A DNA stretch of 64,000 nt. Origin: Epichloe hybrida. Taxonomy: Eukaryota; Ascomycota; Sordariomycetes; Hypocreales; Clavicipitaceae. Under the pieces are notes generated by a model. That model had not been told where the DNA came from, ran no database searches, and worked only from the letters and a program-made list of their open reading frames with translations. A program made the translations under genes and the position numbers. Location: NCBI GenBank assembly GCA_019022495.1, contig JAFEKR010000014.1, forward strand, positions 992,001 to 1,056,000. The letters run 5' to 3'. This document shows, piece by piece, positions 10,243 through 22,152 of this stretch; the stretch's first letter is position 1; every line of letters starts with the position of its first letter.

Positions 10243-12038
10243 CTATCGCCTGTCCAACGTGGAATGTAGCGTATGGTGTCTCATCAGGGAGACGCAGACC
10301 AGCCCCATCACAGCCAAACCCAACATGGTCAACCAGACACCCCTAAATGCATCCATGAAGGAATCAATTACATCGTCGTACCAGCCCGGTGGCAAATGCT
10401 TCAGCTCGTCCATATCATCTCGGATACGACGAATCTCGTCGGCCGCGTTGGGCTGGTCACCGAGGCGGTCCCATAGCCGGGCTTTAAGAACGTTTTGATA
10501 GACGGCCGAGCCGATTGTGATGCCCACAGTTCCTCCGAGACTTCTTGCCAGATCTGTGCGATATGATTAGCAAGGCTCAAGGTAGGGGCTGGGCCAAGTG
10601 GAAGAAGAAAAAAAAAGCTTTGAAAGCACTCACAAGTTGCAGACGTCACAACAGCCTGTTGAGAGTGGTCAACAGCAGCGATGCAGGCGAGCAAGGTAGT
10701 CGTCAACATGGCGCCATAACCACCACCGAGGAGGAAGAAGGCGGCACTGCTGAGCCAGAAAAACGACTCGCGGCCCATGAGCGTAAAAAGAACGACGCCG
10801 ACAATGATGAAGGTCATGCTGACGATGCCGAGGGTTACAAATCGACCCGTTCGCTTCATAACGTACCCAGCCAAGACGGACAGGACGGACACACCCACGG
10901 GCGAAGGCAGAATACGGAGACCCGCGTATGTGGCGGAATCTCCAAGAACCTGCATATACAGCGGCACGTAAAAAAGAAGAGTCAGTACGACCATGGAGGC
11001 CAGTAAGTTGGTAAAGCAGGCCGCCAGCACTGTACGAGTCATGAACAGTCTCACGGGAATGATGGGCTGACGCGCCCGGCTCTCCCACCAAATGAAGGCG
11101 GCGAAAAAGGCAATAGACAGAGGAATCGTCGTCATGGGTAGGGGATGTGTCCAAGGGACCTGGTTGCCGCCCGAGTTGAGGCCAAGAAGCAGCAGGACCA
11201 GAAATGAGGACGTCAAGATGACGCCGATGAAATCGATGCGTGCCAAGTACGACTTGTCCGACTGCTTCGGCGGCACCTTGACCAAGAAATGAACCGCGAC
11301 GGCCGACAACAAGACGGGCGGGACTTGAACCAGAAAGGCCAGACGCCAACCCAGCTTGGTGTGATCGTTGATGAGGCCGCCGAAAAAGCCGCCCATCATG
11401 GCACCGGACCCGTAGCAAATGTTTCCAATGCCCTGCACGATGCCTCTTTTGCGAAGGGGAACCAAGTCGGACCCCAAAAACGTGGAGATACTCATGAGCC
11501 CACCGCCGCCAATACCGGCAATGACTCGGCCTAGAATCATGACCTTTTCGTCACGAGCGAGACCGCAGATGAGGTTGCCTGCCGCGAAGAAGATGTTGCT
11601 GAAGACCAGGCCGGGTCCGCGCCCAAATATGTCAGTCAGCCGACCAGAGATCGGCTGGCATGCCGCATTGGAGATGAGGTAGGCGGTGGCGAGCCACGAC
11701 ATGAGGCTGAGGGACTTGAACTCGCTGGCAATCGGGGCAGACAAGGTGGCGATTGTTGAGTCTATGGCGCCGAGGAACACGCCTATCCAAGTGGTTCCCA
11801 TGACGAGAGCCAGCTTGCCCAAGGATTCTTCCTTGGCCAAGATGGTCTGCTCTTCTTCCTGGCCGCCTGGAATCCCAGAGCCGTCATCGTAGTGAACGTC
11901 GTTGCGCGCCTGCTCGTGCTCTGGCCGAAGCAAGGGCGTGTGTTCCGTGACCGATTGTTCCGCGCCCGATCCTTGTGCACCTGCCTCTTCATCGTCGTGA
12001 TGACAGCCATCGGCCTTGCCTGTCTGATCACCGGCCAT
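10243..12038 (-). CDS. MFS transporter of the DHA2 / vacuolar basic amino-acid (Vba/Fnx) type
   Basis: Exons 12038-10634 and 10553-10243 give 571 residues; the 80-base intron joins TSAT to YLARSLGGTVGITIGSAVYQ. The 12038 ATG (MAGDQTGKADG) is chosen because the frame upstream has no ATG. A hydrophilic N-terminus of about 80 residues includes EHTPLLRPEHEQ, a dileucine-like motif of vacuolar proteins. About 14 membrane spans follow. MFS signatures visible are GAIDSTIATLSAPIASEF, GRLTDIFGRG (motif A, DxxGR) and LGRVIAGIGGGG. This fits S. pombe Fnx1/2 and yeast Vba1-like proton antiporters that load basic amino acids into the vacuole, although drug-efflux DHA2 members look similar, so substrate is inferred. 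Confidence 0.88.
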
Positions 12039-12658
12039 TGCTACAATGTTGAATGGAGGAGCTTTGGCACAGACGACTTGATCACTGATCACGAGGGAGT
12101 TTCGAGCCGTGAATTTCGCTCCAAGGTGTGTTGAATAGACAATTCACGAGGGCGGTGTAGCCAAAGAGTGACGGCATTATCTTTAAAGCACCGGGCGACT
12201 CAGGAAGACGAATCCTTGGCACGGATCCGTAGACACTATCGCTCATGGCCATGAACAGTTTGATTTTACACGACTACGGATCCGTACAAGCCCCACGCGG
12301 GGCTGTTACTATTAGCTCTTAGTGGCTATAGAAAGATCTGTCATGAGCCTGCTGCCCCTACTAGTCGTGTACCTCCTGTAAAAACAAATAGGAATTAGAC
12401 TGTATCGTAATATTAGTATCCACTTGTCATAAGGTCTATAACAAATTATACCGTCCTTTCACCCTATGGACTGTTTCGACGACTGCCTGGCCTCACGGTA
12501 ATGGCATGAGGAATTTTCCATAGCTTTTTATTTAGTGCTTTTTGCACGCTGGTTCGACTCCCAGGCCGTTTTAACATGATTACTTTTTTAGAGGCAAGTC
12601 ATGGCATCGAATTGTTTCGCATGGAATATTTCTTTCCAGAGGACGCGCTGTGTCCAGC
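12039..12658. other. Intergenic region, no gene seen
   Basis: Lies between the MFS start and the 3' end of the alpha/beta hydrolase. It contains GGATCCGTAGAC (about 12223) and CTACGGATCCGTACA (about 12281), members of the recurring TACGGA family. A GGTTCGACTCC sequence at about 12551 resembles a tRNA T-loop but does not fold into a tRNA (see rejected items). Confidence 0.4.
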
Positions 12659-13870
12659 CTAGATGGATCTACCTTGCGCGGCATTCTCACCTACAACATC
12701 TCCAAGCACATTCTCCAGGACAGCCGCCATTATCATTAAGCTTTCATGATCGGCGCCGTCGACGGTTGCCGAGGTGAAGTTGAGCACATCCGCAAACTCG
12801 GATTTGTCCCAGCAAGCCTCCATGTATTGCTGGCCTTGCTGCCCTACTATAGCGTCGTTCTCTGCAAAGAGTGTCTTGACCCTCAATTTTGCTTCCTGTG
12901 TACGACTTCTTTCCTGCGCGACCAACTTTTCCACAAAGACCCGGAAATCTTCGCACTCACCCCAGGTGCTGTCCCCTTGCTTCTTGAGACACTGCATCGC
13001 CTCGCTGTTGGCGCCAACCGTGTTCTCCGCGAACATGGCGCCAAGCAAGGCATCAGTGGCCGTGTCTAGGAATTCGGCAGAGAGGCCATACCCACTCTGC
13101 CAATGCAGACGGTTCTTTGACGTTTCGAATTCCGCATCTGATGCCGATGTACTCTTTGGCAGCCATTTCCCTATGGTACCAATGCTCGAGCCAATGGCGG
13201 GCCCTATCTTTGTAGCTATGGACTTGACTAAGTTGTTCCAGGACCCGAAAGCAGCACCGGGTAGTAGCCGCGCTGCCTGTAAGAGCTTGACGCCTGAATG
13301 CTGAACGTCCACCCAGGGGGCTAGCAGGGCGACATAGGGCCTAGTCAACGAAAGCACGTCTCGACAGCTGTATAGCGTGTTGAGGAGATACATGCCCCCA
13401 GCGCTATGCGAGACCAGCGAGACGTGCCGCACCCCCAGGTGCGCCAGCAGCCGTGGTACGAGCTCGACCCAGATGGCGACTCTCTGCTTAGGCTTCACAT
13501 CAGTCGACTGGCCTATTCTGGGACTGGAAACTACGAATTGTTGTCATCAGAATCGTGTCTCGTGGATTCAGGGCCAGGCAGACGGAGGGTAGACTCACCG
13601 ATCGACAGTCAAGACACGGACGCCAATTTTGTTGCCCACCACGTCCATGAACAAGCCGTGGAAGCGAGACGCAAACATGCCGGGCATGAAGAGTACAACG
13701 GGCGGTTCGTCCTGGTCAGCTGTCGCCGTGGGTTGGCGGCCAAGGTCAGAGTAGCCTACTTGCAGGGCATCATGGTCCGCCGTTGCTGGGAGCACAAAAA
13801 TTTTGTGGAAACCAGACCGCGCCAAGTACTCTGCGCCTTCTGTGGCTGTTGTCGACGTGTTTGTGGCCAT
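12659..13870 (-). CDS. Alpha/beta hydrolase-fold protein
   Basis: Exons 13870-13599 and 13523-12659 give 378 residues; the splice gives LTVDRPRIGQSTDVKPKQRV, a typical strand 4 to helix region of the fold. The nucleophile elbow is S-H-S-A-G in VSLVSHSAGGMYLLN, with the first Gly of GxSxG replaced by Ser. Likely acid and base are D in FAENDAIVGQQG and H in DGADHESLM. PPVVLFMPGMFASRFHGL supplies the oxyanion-hole region (HG replaced by PG). No signal peptide or membrane span is present, so it is probably cytosolic. Substrate is unknown; lipid or small-ester hydrolysis is plausible. A (GAT)n-type trinucleotide run lies just upstream of the start. Confidence 0.85.
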
Positions 13871-14684
13871 TACGATAAAGGGCGTGGGACGATGGTGATG
13901 GTGATGATGATGATGATGATGATGGTGATGATGAAGCCTTCGCTGGGATGCGCGTCATGTGAGGGGGTATTGGTGGTTTGGGGGCGGTTTGTCCATCCGT
14001 TAACAGTTTTTCGACTCGACAAATATTACTCGTTTCATTCTAGAGTGGAAAGATAGCGTGGCAAATCAGCCAACCGTCCGTCCCTCATGCTGAAAACGTT
14101 TGTAGTGCGTCACCTCTGCCAAAAATCGGCGGATGAATATTCACATTCACATTGCGAACAATGCCTTTTTTGTAAAACATTCGACATCGGTTGGTTTACG
14201 CCTTATTACCCCTGAGACGCGCCGGCTGTGGATCCCTGGACCATTCCTTTGCCCAACGCGGCAAGGTCCCTGTCATGCCTGTCATGCCCTCTCCGTTTTG
14301 TCTTGTACACCACTGTACCTTCTGGGCCAACCTCTCCCCCTCGTCTCCCCCTTCAATCTTCAATCACGCACCGTTTGACCTCGCCCGGTCGTTTCATTCC
14401 TTTACTCTACCTTGACCTCTGCGCTCGCTCTCGAAAGCCTCGTTTTTTTTTTCTCTTTCCCGACCGACCGTTGGGCACGACGCGACCCGTCAATTTTTTC
14501 CATGACCGCCACTCACGTAGGAGCTTGGGAAAATAACCACGACCAGCTGTTCCATAGCAGCTCGATCTCTATTGGCATACCTGACGGATATTTGCCCCAG
14601 ACTTACGCACCACTAGGTTGGCCGGACCAGCCTCGCGTCGAGTAACCCATAAAATTGAATAGGACAGGATAGGAACCGCTCAGC
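13871..14684. promoter_or_regulatory. Divergent promoter region of hydrolase and FLC genes, with GAT/ATG repeat
   Basis: The interval separates two divergent genes. At about 13891-13936 it carries an ATGGTG/ATGATG trinucleotide array. Toward the FLC gene (about 14310-14460) the plus strand is CT-rich, a common core-promoter feature of filamentous fungi. No gene is evident. Confidence 0.5.
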
Positions 14685-16923
14685 ATGCGATTCTATGTGG
14701 CAAAGGCCCTGGCGGCCCTGGTGGCTCTGCCGTCACTGGTTGCATCGGAGAGGATGCTTCTATCGAACTCGCTCAATTCGTGCCAACCGGATTCGAGGTT
14801 CGAAGCCAGTCTATTCAACGTCGTCTACACGCCTGGAAACAACTCGGCAGACATTGACCTGGTGGCAACGTCGTCAGTCCAGGGCAAAGTCATGTTTGAT
14901 GTGGCTGTAATTGTGTATGGGTTGCCCATTATCCAGAAACAGGTCAATCCCTGTGATATCAAGGGTCTCGACGGTATCTGCCCCATGATTCCTGGCAAAA
15001 CAAAACTGTCTTTCAATTTTCCCGTCAGCGGCGACGCCACAAAGGATCTTCCTGGAATCGCCTTTAGTATTCCCGACCTGGACGCCATGGTTCGTGTCAA
15101 GATGAATTTAACGGCTGAGAACAAAGATGCCCGCTCTGTCCAGATTGCCTGTGTGGAGGCGCAGATTTCAAACGGCAAGACGGTTGATCTAAAGGGCATC
15201 AAATGGGCCACGGCCGTCATTGCCGGATTGGCTCTCCTGTCGTCGGGTATAGTCAGTGGTCGCGGCCATTTGAACACCGCTGCCCATGTTGCCTCCAACT
15301 CGTTGTCCTTGTTTGGATATTTTCAGGCCCAGGCCATCATTGGCCTGACGAGTGTCCATCTGCCGCCCATTGCGCAATCGTGGACTCAGAACTTCCAATG
15401 GTCCATGGGCATCATCCACGTCAACTTCATGCAGCGCATCTTTACCTGGTACCAGCGCGCCACGGGTGGCGCGCCCGCCAACATATTTTCTACCCTCCGC
15501 ACCATCTCCGTCCAAGTGCAGAAACGAGGTCTGGAAATGATCGAGCCCGGGGCCAACGTCGTTGCGCGTGGCTTGTCTTTGCTTCCTGACCCGGTCACGA
15601 ACGTCGCTGCTCGCCTGCTGCGTCGCGGCAACATTCAGACCGAGGCTGGATCGTACATTGTCTACGGCATCCAGCGAGTGGCCTACCGATCCAAGATTGA
15701 GACGACCAATCTCTTCATGACCGGGCTGACATTCTTCTGTCTCTTCATCATCATCACGGCCCTGGGCGTGGCCGCGTTCAAGGGCATCATCGAGCTTTGC
15801 GCATCCAGCGGCCTGCTCGCCAAAGACCGTTTCCTCGAGTTCCGAAATGGTTGGCGCATCATCCTCAAGGGAATCATGTTCCGCCTCTGCTTAATTGGTT
15901 TCCCCCAAATCGTCATTCTCTGTCTCTGGGAACTAACGCAAATCGATTCCTCGGCCGAAGCCGTCTTGGCAGTCATCTTCTTCTTGGCGTTGACCGTCAT
16001 TCTGGGTTGGGGCACAGGGAAAGTCATTCGAATCGCCCGTCGGTCTATTGCGATGCATAGAAACCCGGCCTACATTCTCTTCTCGGACCCCCAGTGCCTG
16101 AATAAATGGGGCTTCCTCTATATCCAATTCCGCGCATCAGCCTATTACTTTGTGGTTCCTGTCCTCTGTTACGTCTTGGTGAAGGCCATGTTTGTGTCAT
16201 TTGGTCAAAAGGCTGGCTTAGCACAGGCTATCGGTTTCCTTGTTCTAGAGCTAGCAGCCTTGATCGGCTCGTCCGTCATGCGACCCTGGATGGACAAGTC
16301 CACAAATTCTTTTAATATTGCTATCTATGCCGTTAACTTTATCAATGCTGTCTTCCTTATCATTTTTTCCGACGTCTTTGGCGCGCCTGGCATTGTCCGC
16401 GGCAGCGTTGGCGTCGTCTTTTTCATCCTCAACTGCTCCTTTTCCCTCATTCTGCTCCTCATGGTCATCATCTCTACGGCAGTCACCTTCTTCCGCAAGA
16501 ACCCAGATGCCCGGTACCAATTCATGGCCGACGATCGCGCCTCATTCATGCGTTCTCAAACGCACCTGACCACCACCACCGAGCTCGATGCCCTGGCCGC
16601 CACAGCAAGAGGCGACAAGGGAGGTTACAAATCTGGGCTGGACTTGGACGACGACGATGGCCATCTCCACCCCGGCCATGGCATGCACCGCTCCACATCG
16701 CCAGTCAGTCCGTCGATGCCTCTTTTCCCCGCCAGCAGAGAGCAGAGTCCGTTCCGTTCTGTTTCTCCCGCGAGCATGGAACCGCATAACGGCCCGCCAC
16801 CTTCGGGATACCGCCAGGTGAACAATTCTAGGTATGTCCTCTCTGAGCCACTTTTGCAGTCGGCAAATAAATGCTGACCACAGCTCACGTAGTCCCTGGA
16901 AGCGTGGCGCAGGATATGACTGA
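14685..16923 (+). CDS. FLC/TRP-like membrane protein (ML-like domain plus TRP-type spans)
   Basis: Exons 14685-16831 and 16884-16923 give 728 residues. A signal peptide (about 1-20, ending LVASE) precedes a Cys-containing lumenal ML-like domain to about residue 165 (NSCQPDSRFEASLF...). After that come about nine hydrophobic spans between roughly 170 and 620 and a cytosolic tail with SPVSPSMP-type Ser-Pro motifs. This is the Flc1-3/TRP-like fungal family, reported to act in FAD transport into the ER, wall maintenance and calcium homeostasis. The last intron (16832-16883, GTATGT...CAG) splices to give NNSSSRSPWKRGAGYD, a family-like C-terminus; if retained, the frame ends 15 codons into other sequence. 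Confidence 0.9.
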
Positions 16924-18002
16924 TTGTGTGTTGGGATTGCATGTACATTGAGATTTGGTTCATGAGCGAAATAAGACGTATACGGACTTTGTTGAATAAA
17001 TCTAGACGAAAGCTCAATGTGCAAATGTGCTCGATCCCGTCACGCTGAACCACTGACCCGTCATACAGAACTAACTACTCACAACTGCCTTGTCCCCTCG
17101 CCATGATGCCAAGCCTGTATCGCCATGTCCCCTGGCGGGCCAGGAGTCGAGTCCAACCCCAATTTAGCACCGGGCCCTGGACCTACATGGACTTGTGATT
17201 TTGGTATTCAGTTCTCACTTTCTCAACGTGAAGGTGCCATCGACAAGACTGTACTGTTGCACTTTTTCAGCCGTTGCATCTGTCATGTCTCCCACCTGAA
17301 GTACCGTTCCCATCCCCATGGCCGATGCAGAAAGCCACCGCTCGCCCACAGTCCCTCGAATCCAATTGAAGTTCGCTTTGCACCCTGCCCAGAGCAGCGC
17401 GGCACAACTGACGACGACGGAGGGCATCCATTCCATCTTGCAAGTAGTATCCGTACCCGTCTCCAAGATGCCAGTGCCTTGCCGACTTTTCCAGCATGGA
17501 CATGAATTTCACGTGCTGGCTTTGATGTAGCACATGCCTTTGGAAAAAAAAAAAAAAAAAGGATATAGCGTACGTCAAGCCACGAGGATATGTCCTTCTG
17601 CGGCTCCGACTGTCCGAGACAACGCTGGTTTGTGGCTAATGCAATGTCATGTTCACCTTCTCCGGCACCGGCCGATGGGGTCAAGACGTACATGTATGTA
17701 GGTACATTTTCAAGTGCCGTTGAACGACGGGCCGTACGGAAATGCAGGGATCGAGGCCGACGAATTAAACGAGGGCACGGACTACAATGGCATTTATCCA
17801 CCAGTCACGGCGCGCAGATTCTTTGCCGCTTGTCTGGCCACCCCCCCCCGCCTGCCCCTCAGCCCTCTCAGTTTCGTCTCCCGATCCGGTTGGCAGCTGG
17901 CAACTCGACAATGACCCGGCACCCCCCCTCTCTTAATTTCTGTTTCCTCACCAGCCCGCCAGCAAAAAAAAATATATTAAAAAAAAATTTATCATCGTCA
18001 TC
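16924..18002. other. Intergenic region, no gene seen
   Basis: Short open frames here have no recognisable domains. A poly-A tract lies at about 17541-17558. A pyrimidine-rich and C-run stretch at about 17838-17935 precedes the dehydrogenase gene and is probably its promoter. Confidence 0.4.
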
Positions 18003-19319
18003 ATGGCAGGCCTCAACGTGCTCATGGTAAGGCATGCTCTCCCGCCATGATCAGGACACTAACGCAAAGTTGACACTAACGCAAAAGTTGTCCAGATCGG
18101 CACCGGAGAGTACACGACCGGCTTCGTCGGCGGCGGTGCCTCGGGGTCCGACAAGAAAGTCGGCGTCGTGGGCCTCACCCTCTTTGACCTGCGACGACGC
18201 GGCAAGGTCGACAAGCTGGGCATGGTGGGCGTCAACGGCACCAAGTTCCCCGCCATCCGCGAGCACCTGAGAAAGAACATCACCCAGGTCTACAACGGCC
18301 TCGACACCTCGTTCGACTCGTTCCCGGCCAACGACCGAAAGGACCCGGACGCCTACAAGGCGGCCATCGACGCCCTCGCGCCGGGCGACGCCATCACCGT
18401 CTTCACGCCCGACCCGACGCACTACCCTATCGCGCTGTACGCCATCGAGAGAGGCGTCCACGTGCTCCTGACCAAGCCGGCCGTCAAGCGGCTGGACCAC
18501 CACCAGGAGCTGGTGCGGCGGGCGCGCGAAAAGGGCGTCTACGTCTTCGTCGAGCACCACAAGCGCTTCGACCCGGCCTACTCGGACGCGCGCTTCAAGG
18601 CCAGGAACCTGGGCGACTTCAACTACTTCTACAGCTACATGTCGCAGCCAAAGTACCAGCTCGAGACGTTCAAGTCGTGGGCGGGCAGGGAGTCGGACAT
18701 CTCGTACTACCTCAACAGCCACCACGTCGACGTCTGCGACTCCATGGTCCAGCAGCTGGGCTACCTGCCCGTCAAGGTATCGGCGTCGTCGTCCATGGGC
18801 GTCGCCACCGGCCTGGGGTGCGTGCCCGAGACCGAAGACACCATCTCCCTGCTCGTCACCTGGGCGAACACTCGCCATCCCGCCAAGCGCGCCGTCGGCG
18901 TTTACACGTCTTCCTGGACGGCGCCCCAGCGCGCGGGCGTCCACACGAACCAGTACTTCCACTACCTGGCGTCCAAGGGCGAGATCCGCGTCGACCAGGC
19001 CCATCGCGGCTACGACGTGGCCGACGACGACGCGGGCCAGGTGCAGTGGTTCAACCCCTTCTACATGCGGTACGCCCCCGACGAGGACGGGAACTTCAAC
19101 GGCCAGACGGGCTACGGGTACATATCCCTGGAGAAGTTTGTGGACGGGTGCCGGGCCGTGAACGCGGGCACCAGGCCTGAGGAGCTGGACGAGAAGGGGC
19201 TGCCGACGCTGAAGAACACCATTGCCACGACGGCCATCTTGGAGGCCGGCAGGAGGAGCATTGACGAGGGGAGGGAGGTGGGAATCTCGGTGGAGGGGGG
19301 CGTGTGGAAGCTGGTGTGA
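18003..19319 (+). CDS. Gfo/Idh/MocA-family NAD(P)-dependent oxidoreductase
   Basis: Exons 18003-18026 and 18096-19319 give 415 residues. Splicing after only eight codons yields MAGLNVLMIGTGEYTTGFV, completing the N-terminal GxGxxxxG nucleotide-binding loop. Later motifs are FTPDPTHYPIALYAIERGVHVLLTKP (the family's (E)KP motif) and VFVEHHKRFDPAY, followed by a C-terminal alpha/beta domain with FYSYMSQPK, and DISYYLNSHHVDVCDSM with its probable catalytic His. The family oxidises sugars, sugar acids or inositols; the exact substrate cannot be read from sequence. The coding region is strongly GC-rich at third positions, which produces a long antisense open frame that is a shadow. Confidence 0.88.
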
Positions 19320-19523
19320 GCTACTGTCCACGGTCCGTAGCATATTACATAATGCACCGTGTCGGTACAGACGTAGTACGGTGTAAGTCCGTAATAATGT
19401 AGGCACGGAGCAAATCCGTCAAAAGTGCGCAGCCAAAAAGTGGGACCCATCGAAATCATCATCAAAAGCTCACTTCATTTGTAAAATTATAAAAATTCAC
19501 AACCAACCAGCCAACGAACCACA

Positions 19524-21129
19524 ATGGCCGCCGACCCCAACAACAGAAACATCACAATCAACGACATCGTCTTCCCCTGCCAGCCCTCCATATCCTCGCT
19601 CCTCGCCTCACTGAAGCGCTCCACCCTCAGCATCCACAACCGCCTCACCTCCATCCTCGCCGACGCCCAGTTCGTCCAGCTCGCAGCCTCATCTGCCTCG
19701 CTGGCACCCCGGCCTCTGGTCGCGAACGAGCGCTGCGGAAGCTGGTACGTTCCGCCCGGGCTCAAGCACGCGTCCGCGTACTTCAAGAGCACCGACGGCC
19801 ACGAGCGGGCCTGGAAATTCAGCACCAGGAGGCTGAACGTGCATCTGATAGAGCTCGTCGAGAAGCACGACGGGTAGGTATCACTCACAATGGTCTCTCC
19901 GGCCGGTGCCACAGCCCGACCTTTAGTCGTATGTATGTAAATATATACTGACCCAAGCCGCGCTAAGCATCATCATCGTCGACTCCACGCGACGAGGCAA
20001 GCGTGCGTCGAAAACCCCCTCCCTCCTCCCTCGTGTCTCATGTCCCAAATCTCAACAGACGAAAGCCACAAGGCCTACAGGAATGCCCGATGCCCTCTCT
20101 ACCACCATCCCCATCTGGTGCACCGTCCTCAACCACCTTCTTCTCCCCTCGCATCCCCTCTCCCACCGGCTATTCCTCCCGCCGCACCTCGCCTCCACGA
20201 CACGCGCCCAGATCGAGGCCCTCATCCCGTCCTTTGTCCAGTCCCTGAGGGATCTCAACCTCGACCTCTCCCCGTTGCCCGCGCTCACCAAGCCCCTTCG
20301 TCCGGCCTGGATCACCCGGGACTCGACGCTGCTGCCTGCCCCTGACGACTCCGACCCCGACCCCGACCCCGACCGGGCCATCATCTTCCGCGACTACAGA
20401 CCCGTCGTCTGCCTCACTGCCTCTCGCCGCGTCCTCGGCAGCGAGCTGGACTCCCACGACGGGTACATCCAGGGCGCCGCTGACGACACCGAGAACTGGG
20501 CCTGCGGGCTGACGCCACATGTCTTCTGGAACCACGTCGACACGTTGCTGTCGGCTGCGGATGCCCATCTGCCGGACCTGATTGCCTCGCTACTGCGGGA
20601 GGACGAGGCGGAGAGGCGCCGCCATGACGCTTCATCGAGGGTTCGGCTCACTCGTCAGATTAGTGTGTGTGCTTTGCCGTTGAGTGCCCCGGAATCCGGC
20701 ACCGCTTGTTGTCACGTAGCCTTGACGGAGGCTCCTACGCACAAGGACACGTGGATTCGAGCCCCCAATCACATGCACGTCGGGCTGGGCAAACACAAGA
20801 CCGCCAGTAGAAACCTACGGCTTGCGCTGCCAGAGGTGTGCGCCTTTGTGAGTAACTTCCTGGAAACGGGACCTGGGCTGGGAGAAGAGCGTCAAGTCAT
20901 TGTGGCGTGTGAGTCGGGACGAGACACGTCGGTGGGCACCGCGCTTGCACTTTCATGCTACCTGTTTGACGGGGAGGAACAGTTCCGCGTGCCGGATGAG
21001 AATGTCTTCTTTACAAAATCACACGTCAAGGCGAAGCTGGGCCGCATAGTGACGGCGTATCCAGCGGGCAACCCTAGCCGGCAGACGTTGCAGAGCGTGA
21101 ATAGCTTCTTGATGGATCGGGCAAGATAG
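19524..21129 (+). CDS. RIT1: Initiator tRNA A64 2'-O-ribosyl phosphate transferase Rit1
   Basis: Exons 19524-19873, 19968-20002 and 20081-21129 give 477 residues. The splices give EKHDGIIIVDSTRRGKRMPDALSTTIPIWC, a strongly conserved Rit1 segment. The N-terminal part has KRSTLSIHNRLTSI, VANERCGSWYVPP and YFKSTDGH, all diagnostic. The C-terminal domain resembles a dual-specificity phosphatase, with a degenerate P-loop VACESGRDTSVGTALALSC. In yeast Rit1 adds a phosphoribosyl group to A64 of initiator tRNA-Met, barring it from elongation. The middle exon is only 35 bases. The first acceptor (GCTAAG) is weak but is the one that keeps the frame and the motif. Confidence 0.95.
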
Positions 21130-21323
21130 GAAAATGCACACGGGTCCTGACCAGCAATCGCCATCAATAACATGCTTGGTAAACCACTGTAAACGGGAAG
21201 AGGGGGGGGGGGGGGGCTGCTTGTCTCAAATCATTCCATCGTATATCTATAGTTTCAAAGCTAGCCCATCAAGATAGCTACCAGGGCAGCATCGTCAGGT
21301 AGCAACGACTGCACCACAACATC

Positions 21324-22152
21324 CTACGCCGCACCAGACTCAATCTTTTCCAGAGCAGCAGGGAACTCGTTCCAGTCGCGCATAATCACCACGGCGCCCG
21401 CGTCAGTCAAGACCTTTTCCATCTCAGCCTTCTTGTCATCCGCATAGGGGCCGACATAACCAATCGTCTTGATTCCAGCCCTGGTAGCGCTCAGCGTACC
21501 ACTCTTGCTGTCTTCAATCGCCACGCTCTCTCCCGCATTCTTGCCCAGAGCCTTGAGGGCGTGCAAGTAAATGGCAGGGTCAGGCTTGCTGGTGGGCTTT
21601 TCGAGGCTCGTCGCCGCCGAGTAGATGAGATCCTCGCCGTTGGGGCCCTTGAAGTACTTGTTCTGATCGACCTTTTCCACAGACGCCTTGACACGACGCA
21701 GGGCAGAAGACGACACCACGGCGAGAAGGTACTTGTTCGAGGCAGCCAGCTTCTGCAGCTGCTCATCTACGCCAGGGCAGGGCCTCAACGCAGCCTTGAG
21801 CTTGGCAATAACAGCGTCCTCTTCCATGCGAACATACACTTCCATATCCTCGGGGGCAATATCAATGCCGTACTCCTTTTGCAAGGTAGTCAACATGCCG
21901 CGGAAGTTCTGGCCCACGAATTCCACAATGAGAGATTCACCAGTAAATGTCTTCTTGATGCCGCGCTCAGCGCAAATTTTGTTGATGAGATCGGCACATG
22001 CCTCAAAGGCTAGCTCCTCGGAAAGCACGAGGGTATTGTCACAGTCAAACAAGAGGGTGGTGATCTAATTCTCCGCAGTTAGCTATCGTGATGGGTGGGG
22101 ACCGGGGGTGTGACGGGAGCGGGGGAAATGAAGACAAAGCTACCTTGGCCAT
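21324..22152 (-). CDS. HAD-superfamily hydrolase (beta-phosphoglucomutase/phosphatase-like)
   Basis: Exon 1 is nine bases (22152-22144, M-A-K) and exon 2 is 22064-21324; together 249 residues. The start fits because the splice gives MAKITTLLFDCDNTLVLSEE, with the HAD motif I D-x-D-x-T (D10, D12, T14). Motif II is VVSSSALRR, motif III the Lys of SLEKPTSKPDPAIY, and motif IV VAIEDSKSG. The helical cap between motifs I and II (about residues 20-90) is the subclass I cap of phosphoglycolate phosphatase and beta-phosphoglucomutase relatives. It should be a cytosolic Mg-dependent phosphohydrolase; the substrate is unknown. The intron is 79 bases. Confidence 0.88.

Noticed and set aside
10669..11418. 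249-residue minus-strand frame overlapping the MFS gene
   Set aside because: Different frame of the same strand as the transporter, with no membrane spans; a shadow.
12546..12571. GGTTCGACTCC, a perfect tRNA T-loop box, with a D-arm-like TGGCCTCACGGTAATGGC upstream
   Set aside because: No acceptor stem pairs and the T stem is mismatched; it may be a decayed tRNA but cannot be supported.
18051..19406. 451-residue open frame on the minus strand
   Set aside because: It is the antisense shadow of the GC-rich dehydrogenase gene, Arg/Val/Leu-rich with no domain.
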